From: Streptomyces sp. R302
GTDB lineage: Bacteria > Actinomycetota > Actinomycetes > Streptomycetales > Streptomycetaceae
Length of the DNA: 64,000 nt
Reading direction: 5' to 3'
Assembly (NCBI RefSeq): GCF_012927245.1
Contig: NZ_JABBGE010000009.1
Coordinates: 62,001 to 126,000 of the forward strand
The notes beneath the pieces were generated by a model. It saw only the letters and a program-made list of their open reading frames with translations. It was not told the DNA's origin and made no database searches. Within the stretch, counting starts at the first letter, position 1, and each line of letters begins with the position of its first letter. Below are positions 58,992 to 64,000 of this stretch, one piece after another. Made by a program: the position numbers and the translations under genes.

Positions 58992-59328
58992 CGGGAAGGT
59001 GCTACTTCCTGGTTGGTAGGCCCTCGCACTGGGACGGCAATCCCGGCGGGGGCCGACGCATTTCTGCGGACGGTTGGGTGGTGTCGCTGAGCGTAGGGCA
59101 CACAACCGGTCTCAAACCGCGTCGAGTTGGCATATTCACTCGCGTGAGTGACCGCGCTCCCACACGCGGGGGGAGGGGCGGGTGGGCAGTAGTTCTTCCC
59201 CCGTTCTTCGTCTTTCAGGTCCTTGGGTGGTTTACCGCCCACCCACGCGGCGTCCGCACCACCGGAGTCCCGTCCGGTGGGCTCCGGTGGCGTGGGCGGG
59301 CGGTGACCAGCGTCTCGGTGCAGCCCGG
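58992..59328. other. 337-bp intergenic region with a 16-bp dyad and no gene
   Basis: It separates the HTH gene start (58991, minus strand) from the 3' end of the LuxR-type regulator gene. TCACTC-GCGT-GAGTGA (59136-59151) is a perfect 6-base-arm dyad about 145-160 bases upstream of the HTH gene, with an AT-rich AATATG next to it on the minus strand, a plausible operator and promoter. GGGTGG ... CCACCC (59225-59244) may be the terminator of the regulator gene. No coding frame in the gap looks real. Confidence 0.5.
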
Positions 59329-60336
59329 TCAGGTGAGCCAGCCGTGCTTGGCCGCTTTCAGGCCTGCCTCGAAGCGGCTTGTCGCGTTGAGGCGTTCCAT
59401 CAGGGCGGCCATCTGGCGGCGTACCGTCCGCAGGGAGACGCCGAGGCGCTTGGCCGCGGCCTCGTCCGTCATGCCGGAGGCGAGCAGCTTCAGCAGGCTG
59501 CGTTCGACGGGGGAGAGGCCGTCGGAGGCGGGGGTGCCGGCGCGGTGGTCGGCGCCGAGCGGAACGGCCATCTCCCACGTCTGCTCGAAGAGGGCGAGGA
59601 GGGGCGCCACGATGCCCGGCGAGGCGGTGCACAGAGCTCCGAGCCGGGTGTTCGCCGGGTCGATGGGGACGACGGCGATCCGGCGGTCGAAGATCAACAT
59701 CCGGGGCGGGGTCTCGGGGCAGGTGCGGATCTGGCCGCCCTGCTCGGTGTGCCAGCGGGCGTACCCGAAGGTCGCCGCGTCGTTCCGCGCACTGTCCTGG
59801 TAGATCGTCCGGAGCGCCACTCCCCTGGCCAGGGCGCGCTCGTCGAGCGGTCGGGCCGCGTCGAGGCTGGCCTGCGACTGGGCGCCGCCGGGTTCGATGG
59901 AGCAGCACTCCTCGGTGAGGTCCCGCGCGAGGCTCTCCAGCCGGTTCTGGATGGCGTCGAGGCCGATCAGGCGCTCGGCGTCATCCAGCGCGGCCGGCCG
60001 TTCGGCGGCGTACGCGGCTACCGCACGGGCCACCGTCTCCCTGCTGCGCAGCAACTCCTCCTGGCGGCGCAGGAGTTCCGCTTCCTGCCGGCGGAGGATC
60101 GATTCGAACCCGGTCTCCGGGCTGACCGCGCGGAGCATGCCGGGCGTGTCGCGCGAGGGCCGCAGCAGTTCCAGGTCGACCAGGCGGTCGAGCGCGTCCC
60201 TCACCTGGCTCTCCCCGACGCCGAGCCGCGCGGCGAGCGCCTCCACCCCCTCCGGGCTTCCTGTCAGCAGGCTGCGGTAGACCGCCTCCTGAACCGTACT
60301 GAGGCCGAGCAGCTCAAGGCTCAGCATCTTCTGCAT
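59329..60336 (-). CDS. TrmB-like/LuxR-type transcriptional regulator
   Basis: A 335-residue regulator with two DNA-binding folds. Residues ~8-65 form a TrmB-like winged helix (LGLSTVQEAVYRSLLTGSPEG, LGVGESQVRDALDRLVDLELLRPSR). A coiled-coil (LRRQEAELLRRQEELLRSRETV) and a TrmB-type effector domain (RLESLARDLTEECCSIEPGG, RGVALRTIYQDSARND) follow. Residues ~270-330 are a LuxR C-terminal HTH (LSPVERSLLKLLASGMTDEAAAKRLGVSLRTVRRQMAALMERL). There is no receiver domain, so it probably senses a ligand. ATG 60336 follows GGGGGGTGG. It is divergent from the TIGWD peptide gene. Confidence 0.87.
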   Translation of the reverse strand: MQKMLSLELLGLSTVQEAVYRSLLTGSPEGVEALAARLGVGESQVRDALDRLVDLELLRPSRDTPGMLRAVSPETGFESILRRQEAELLRRQEELLRSRETVARAVAAYAAERPAALDDAERLIGLDAIQNRLESLARDLTEECCSIEPGGAQSQASLDAARPLDERALARGVALRTIYQDSARNDAATFGYARWHTEQGGQIRTCPETPPRMLIFDRRIAVVPIDPANTRLGALCTASPGIVAPLLALFEQTWEMAVPLGADHRAGTPASDGLSPVERSLLKLLASGMTDEAAAKRLGVSLRTVRRQMAALMERLNATSRFEAGLKAAKHGWLT

Positions 60337-60583
60337 GATCCACCCCCCAGTGGTACCTACATCGACGTCATCCTAGAGCCGGACGGGGCCGGGCGCAGCG
60401 CTCTGACCGGCGGAAACGGGCCGGATCGCGCCAAGTACGTCACCTCTGCAACGCATCGGCGTCATCTGGAGGCCACCGGGGCGGCACCTTGGTGCCAGGC
60501 ACTTTGGTGACGCGGGGAAACCCTTCTCCCGGATCCGGCGGCCGCACAGGATGGTGTCACCGAAAGGGAGCGCCACCCGGAGC

Positions 60584-60626
60584 GAACGGGATCGATCCCC
60601 CGAGGAAAGACCGATCGATTCCGTTC
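60584..60626. promoter_or_regulatory. Long inverted repeat in the regulator/peptide divergent region
   Basis: GAACGGGATCGATC (60584-60597) and GATCGATTCCGTTC (60613-60626) are complementary at 13 of 14 positions, separated by 15 bases (29 bases centre to centre, near three helical turns). It lies 54 bases before the peptide gene in the 343-base gap. It is the best candidate operator for the divergent regulator. Nothing else clear is seen in 60337-60583 or 60627-60679 apart from the ribosome-binding site. Confidence 0.65.
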
Positions 60627-60679
60627 CACCCATCGCGTTCCGCCCCGTCCGGGGCCGGTCCCGTCCGAGAGGAAGTCCC

Positions 60680-60829
60680 GTGTTCTCGTCCCTCCGCCGC
60701 ACCGCCGCCATCGCCGCCCTCTCCCTCGCCCTCGTCGGTCTCGCCGCCGAGGCCACCATCGGCTGGGACTCCCACCCGGCGGGCGGGACCTCCCTCGCGG
60801 CCGGCACCGACACCATCGGCTGGGACTGA
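60680..60829 (+). CDS. Small secreted peptide with terminal TIGWD repeats
   Basis: A 49-residue product. Start GTG 60680 has GAGGAAG 5 bases upstream. Residues 1-7 are basic (MFSSLRR), 8-22 hydrophobic (TAAIAALSLALVGLA), and A23-E24-A25 is a signal peptidase I site of the A-X-A type. Cleavage there would release a 24-residue peptide that begins with TIGWD (26-30) and ends with TIGWD (45-49), joined by a Ser/His/Pro/Gly/Ala/Thr linker. There are no cysteines and no modification enzymes nearby. By context (divergent regulator with a ligand domain, long inverted repeat) it may be an extracellular signal; an antimicrobial or wall role is also possible. Confidence 0.8.
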   Translation: MFSSLRRTAAIAALSLALVGLAAEATIGWDSHPAGGTSLAAGTDTIGWD

Positions 60830-60859
60830 CCGGAACCGGCACCCATCGGGAGTCCGCTC

Positions 60860-61132
60860 ATGCGCATGGTCCGCGCCCGTCTGACGTGCGGCGGCGTCGG
60901 TGCCGACGCTCCCGCCGCGGGGGCAGGTCTGATCGAGGACCTGCTGTGGGCGCACGCCGTCCCCGCCGACGGTCTCGAGCACCTCCGGGTCCGTTCCCTG
61001 CCGCACGGCATGGACGTCGTCCTCTTCCTCGGGGCACCCAGTGACGCCGCGGCCCTCCTGGCCGCCGCCGGTCTCCTGGACCGACTGCGGTTGCCGCTCG
61101 CCCGGCACGGACTGTCGGGCGTCGTCGTCTAG
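60860..61132 (+). CDS. Small uncharacterised protein downstream of the TIGWD peptide
   Basis: A 90-residue protein encoded 30 bases after the peptide gene and preceded by GGGAG at 8 bases, so probably co-transcribed. It has no signal peptide. It is predicted to be alternating alpha/beta (AGAGLIEDLLWAHAVPADGLEHLRVRSLPHGMDVVLFLGAPSDAAALLAAAGLLDRL) with one cysteine, and ends GLSGVVV. No family is recognised. It could be an immunity, processing or adaptor factor for the peptide. Confidence 0.65.
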   Translation: MRMVRARLTCGGVGADAPAAGAGLIEDLLWAHAVPADGLEHLRVRSLPHGMDVVLFLGAPSDAAALLAAAGLLDRLRLPLARHGLSGVVV

Positions 61133-61259
61133 GCCGCCCGCCCCTTTCCCCGAAGCGCTTTTCCTCCCTCCGTAGCCCATCCCTGCCGGTGCACCAAAGG
61201 GCAGTGAGTGTCATGGGCATGCCAATTTCTTCTCCTCGCCTCCCCCAGGAGTCCTCCGA

Positions 61260-62612
61260 ATGAACACCCGTGTCCGCGTCCTTTCCGCCGCCGCCCTCGC
61301 CGCCGTCGTCCTCGGCGTCACCGCCCCCGCGCAGGCCGCCACCCCGACCGCCGCCCCGGCCGGCCTCGCCGCCACGACCACGGTCACCACGCTCGCGGCC
61401 GATTCCTCGGTCGGCGGCTCGATCACCCGCGACGAGGTCATCGAACGTGCCAAGTACTGGCTCGGCAAGAACCTCACATACAGCCAGTCCTCCTCGTACC
61501 CGGACTCCGACGGCAAGTACTACCGCACGGACTGCTCGGGTTACGTGTCGATGGCCCTGCACCTGTCGAGCAGCCTCAGCACCCAGGGGCTGGGCAGCAG
61601 CTCGGACTTCACGACGATCAGCCGCTCCGACCTCAAGCCGGGCGACATCCTCAACAGCTACTACGACCACGTCATCCTCTTCGCGAAGTGGGACGACGCC
61701 GCCAAGACCAAGTTCTCCTACTACTCCTTCGGCTCGACGCCGGTGAAGTACATCACCGGGATGTCCATCAACGCGGCCACCTGGGACAGCCACCCGAACG
61801 GCGACTACAAGGCCCTGCGTTACAAGCGCATCGTCGACGCGCCGACCGACAAGGGCATGACCAACCTGACCTCCGTCGGCGACCTCACCGGCGACGGCGT
61901 CACCGACATCATCGCCGTCGAGTCCTCGACCGGTGACCTCTACCGCTACAGCGGGCCCAACTACGTGGGCATGGGCGCCCGGGTCAAGATCGGCAACGGC
62001 TGGAACAACATGTCCACCATCGTCGGCACCGGTGACGTCACGGGCGACGGCGTCGCCGACATCATCGCCGTCGAGAAGGCCACGGGCGATCTGTACCGCT
62101 ACCCCGGCCCGAACTACAACGGCGGCGCCCGGGTGAAGATCGGCTCCAACTGGGACTCGATGACCAACATCGTCGGTGTCGGCGACCAGACCGGCGACGG
62201 CGTGCCGGACCTCATCGCCGTCGAGAAGGCCACCGGCAACCTCTACCGCTACAGCGGGCCCAACTACGTCGGCGGCGGCGGCCGCGTCCAGATCGGCACC
62301 GGCTGGAACGGCATCTCCACCGTCGTCGGCGTCGGCGACGTCACCGGCGACGGAGTCTCCGACATCATCGCGGTCGAGCGCTCCACCGGTGACCTCTACC
62401 GCTACAGCGGGCCCAACTACGTGGGCATGGGCGCCCGGGTCAAGATCGGCGTCAACTGGGACTCGATGACCAACATCACCGGCGTCGGCGACATCAACGG
62501 CGACAGCGTGCCGGACCTCCTGGCCGTCCGGTCGGACACGCAGAAGCTCTACCGGTACTCCGGCCCCGACTTCAGCGGCACCACGGCCGTCGAGATCGGC
62601 TCCGGCTGGTAG
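61260..62612 (+). CDS. Secreted NlpC/P60-like hydrolase with five FG-GAP modules
   Basis: A 450-residue exported enzyme. The signal peptide ends around residue 26 (VVLGVTAPAQA). An NlpC/P60-like papain-fold domain (about 55-195) has catalytic Cys92 in YRTDCSGYV and probable His137 in YYDHVILF. Residues ~200-450 are five consecutive ~50-residue modules of the form VGVGDxTGDGVxDIIAVExxTGDLYRYSGPNY...W, each with a Ca-binding-type DxTGDG loop. Five blades would close a tachylectin-2-like propeller, a carbohydrate-binding fold. It probably cleaves peptidoglycan stem peptides while held to glycan. ATG 61260 follows CAGGAGTCC. Confidence 0.85.
   Translation: MNTRVRVLSAAALAAVVLGVTAPAQAATPTAAPAGLAATTTVTTLAADSSVGGSITRDEVIERAKYWLGKNLTYSQSSSYPDSDGKYYRTDCSGYVSMALHLSSSLSTQGLGSSSDFTTISRSDLKPGDILNSYYDHVILFAKWDDAAKTKFSYYSFGSTPVKYITGMSINAATWDSHPNGDYKALRYKRIVDAPTDKGMTNLTSVGDLTGDGVTDIIAVESSTGDLYRYSGPNYVGMGARVKIGNGWNNMSTIVGTGDVTGDGVADIIAVEKATGDLYRYPGPNYNGGARVKIGSNWDSMTNIVGVGDQTGDGVPDLIAVEKATGNLYRYSGPNYVGGGGRVQIGTGWNGISTVVGVGDVTGDGVSDIIAVERSTGDLYRYSGPNYVGMGARVKIGVNWDSMTNITGVGDINGDSVPDLLAVRSDTQKLYRYSGPDFSGTTAVEIGSGW
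62140..62228 (+). repeat. 89-bp segment repeated exactly at 63465-63553
   Basis: A stretch within module 2/3 of the NlpC/P60 gene is identical base for base to 63465-63553 in the neighbouring Rpf-like gene. Within the first gene a further ~65-base exact repeat links modules 1 and 4 (around 61929 and 62388). This implies recent gene conversion between modules. Confidence 0.9.
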
Positions 62613-62776
62613 GCCGCGCCCGCTCCGTACGACCGCCGGCGGGGGGCGCACCTCACGTGCCCCGCACCTCACGCGCCCCCGCCGCCCCCCGTACGGCTCG
62701 CCTCCCCTCCCCTCGTACGCCCCGCCCTGCTCCCGTACGCCCGCCCGTCTTCGTACGGCCCGTCCAGAGGAACCCC

Positions 62777-63934
62777 ATGAGCTCCCCCAAGCGTCTCCCG
62801 GCCCTCCGCGCCTCCCTGGCCTCCGTCCCGCTCGCCGCCCTCGCGCTCGGGCTCCTGTCCGGCCCGCCCGCCTCCGCCGCGTCCATCGCCACCTGGGACA
62901 AGGTCGCCCAGTGCGAGAGCGGCGGCAACTGGTCCATCAACACCGGCAACGGCTACTACGGCGGCCTCCAGTTCGCCAAGACCACCTGGGACGCCTTCGG
63001 CGGCCGGCAGTACGCCGACTACCCGCACCGGGCGACGAAGGAGGAGCAGATCCGCATCGCGGAGAAGGTCCTCAAGACCCAGGGCGAGGGCGCCTGGCCC
63101 ACCTGCGGGCCCAGGGCCGGACTCGGCTCCGACCACACCGTCCCGTACCCGGACGAGCCGGAGGCCCCGCAGTCGAACATGGCCCACCTCACCGCCGTGG
63201 GCGACCTCAGCGGCGACGGCGTCACCGACATCATCGCCGTCGAGACCAAGACCGGTGACCTCTACCGCTACAACGGCCCGGGCTACGTCGGCATGGGCGG
63301 CCGGGTGAAGCTCGGCTACGGCTGGAACGGCATGAGCGACATCGTCGGCGTCGGCGACCAGACCGGCGACGGCAAGGCCGACATCCTCGCCGTGGAGGCC
63401 GCCACCGGCGACCTCTACCGCTACTCGGGCCCGAACTTCACCGGCGGCGGCGCCCGGGTCAAGGTCGGCTCCAACTGGGACTCGATGACCAACATCGTCG
63501 GTGTCGGCGACCAGACCGGCGACGGCGTGCCGGACCTCATCGCCGTCGAGAAGTCCACGGGCGACCTGTACCGCTACTCGGGACCGAACTTCACCGGAGG
63601 CGGCGGGCGCGTGAAGCTCGGCGTCGCCTGGAACTCGATGTCCGCCCTCGTCGGCATCGGCGACCTCACCGGTGACGGAGTCTCCGACATCCTCGCCGTC
63701 GAGAAGTCCACCGGCGACCTCTACCGCTACTCGGGGCCGTCCTACAACGGCGGTTCGCGCGTGAAGCTCGGCGTCAACTGGGACTCCATGTCCCACATCA
63801 CCGGCGTCGGCAACGTCACCGGCGACGCCGCACCGGACCTCCTCGCCGTCGAGACCGCGACCGGCAACCTCTACCGCTACGCCGGTCCGGGCTACAGCGG
63901 CGGCTCCCGCACGCAGATCGGCACCGGCTGGTGA
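62777..63934 (+). CDS. Secreted resuscitation-promoting-factor-like transglycosylase with five FG-GAP modules
   Basis: A 385-residue exported protein. The signal peptide ends near residue 34 (LLSGPPASA). The Rpf/transglycosylase-like domain (residues 36-112) has the catalytic Glu47 in WDKVAQCESGGNWSINTGNGYYGGLQF and a probable Cys46-Cys110 disulfide, as in Rpf domains that cleave glycan strands. Residues ~135-385 carry the same five-module FG-GAP propeller as the preceding gene. ATG 62777 follows AGAGGA at 6 bases. The pair looks like a wall-remodelling module used at germination or growth tips. Confidence 0.9.
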   Translation: MSSPKRLPALRASLASVPLAALALGLLSGPPASAASIATWDKVAQCESGGNWSINTGNGYYGGLQFAKTTWDAFGGRQYADYPHRATKEEQIRIAEKVLKTQGEGAWPTCGPRAGLGSDHTVPYPDEPEAPQSNMAHLTAVGDLSGDGVTDIIAVETKTGDLYRYNGPGYVGMGGRVKLGYGWNGMSDIVGVGDQTGDGKADILAVEAATGDLYRYSGPNFTGGGARVKVGSNWDSMTNIVGVGDQTGDGVPDLIAVEKSTGDLYRYSGPNFTGGGGRVKLGVAWNSMSALVGIGDLTGDGVSDILAVEKSTGDLYRYSGPSYNGGSRVKLGVNWDSMSHITGVGNVTGDAAPDLLAVETATGNLYRYAGPGYSGGSRTQIGTGW

Positions 63935-63975
63935 CCGGCCTCTCCGCCACCCTTCCTTCCACCAGGAGTCCATAC

Positions 63976-64000
63976 ATGCGGATTCGCAAGGCACTCGGCA
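63976..64000 (+). CDS. Start of another gene, cut by the window edge
   Basis: ATG 63976 begins MRIRKALG and is preceded by CAGGAGTCC, the same leader as before ATG 61260. The basic start suggests a signal peptide, so it may be a third member of this secreted family, but only 8 codons are visible. Confidence 0.6.

Noticed and set aside
59182..60510. A 442-codon plus-strand frame opposite the LuxR-type regulator
   Set aside because: The minus-strand regulator has two recognisable DNA-binding domains and a good ribosome-binding site; the opposite frame has none.
61133..61259. A c-di-AMP (ydaO) riboswitch before the wall-hydrolase genes, as known for some rpf genes
   Set aside because: The 127-base gap is too short for the usual element and I could not identify its conserved core.

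Overview
The window is chromosomal DNA of a high-GC actinomycete, almost certainly a Streptomyces. Support comes from the very high third-position GC, Streptomyces-type regulators and secreted proteins, a mycothiol-dependent-enzyme family member, a Bpa-type proteasome activator, an Rpf-like muralytic enzyme, many probable leaderless start codons, and four copies of the ParB site parS (GTTTCACGTGAAAC; three exact, one with a single mismatch). In Streptomyces parS sites cluster around oriC, so this is probably an origin-proximal core region. From memory, the first ~30 kb resembles the S. coelicolor neighbourhood of the two bkd operons and the orphan response regulator SCO3818; this could not be checked here.

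Layout. 0-4.6 kb: end of a SpoU/TrmH rRNA methyltransferase, then divergent paaN and a 3-hydroxyacyl-CoA dehydrogenase followed by its TetR regulator. 4.6-9.1 kb: an Lrp/AsnC regulator divergent from a branched-chain 2-oxoacid dehydrogenase operon (E1alpha, E1beta, E2). 9.1-13.5 kb: MobA-like protein, MoeA, a TrkA-type potassium channel and a quinone oxidoreductase. 13.6-18.6 kb: bpa and a PadR/ABC-ATPase/FtsX-permease operon. 18.7-23.2 kb: an anchored Pro/Thr-rich protein and two divergent membrane Ser/Thr kinases. 23.3-25.5 kb: phosphotransferase, PPOx-fold protein and a NarL-type regulator, with a DosR-like box. 25.9-29.5 kb: a second 2-oxoacid dehydrogenase operon. 29.5-34.4 kb: GntR regulator with MFS transporter, DinB-fold enzyme, nitrilase-family hydrolase and a SUKH protein. 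34.4-37.9 kb: a four-gene cluster with a WXG motif that looks like an orphan type VII secretion substrate locus. 38-49.9 kb: membrane and housekeeping genes, including an NHL/thioredoxin protein, M18 aminopeptidase, acyl-CoA dehydrogenase, SseB-like protein, pirin, AI-2E-type transporter and MBL hydrolase. 50-54.2 kb: a PAS-GAF-PP2C-HATPase phosphatase and aspS. 54.3-59 kb: a more accessory, partly lower-GC stretch with GNAT, secreted alpha/beta hydrolase and unknown proteins. 59.3-61.1 kb: a TrmB/LuxR-type regulator divergent from a 49-residue secreted peptide gene. 61.3-64 kb: two secreted cell-wall enzymes (NlpC/P60-like and Rpf-like), each carrying the same five-module FG-GAP domain, and the start of a further gene.

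Connections. Two identical-architecture dyads (ACCGAACRATCGGT) tie the paaN/dehydrogenase promoter and the first 2-oxoacid dehydrogenase promoter to one regulator, probably the TetR protein encoded between them; both promoters also hold DnaA-box-like sequences. Branched-chain 2-oxoacid oxidation, beta-oxidation and acyl-CoA dehydrogenase functions give a theme of acyl-CoA supply. The most novel-looking element is the secreted peptide at 60680-60829, whose predicted mature form starts and ends with the same pentapeptide TIGWD and which lies opposite a dedicated-looking regulator.
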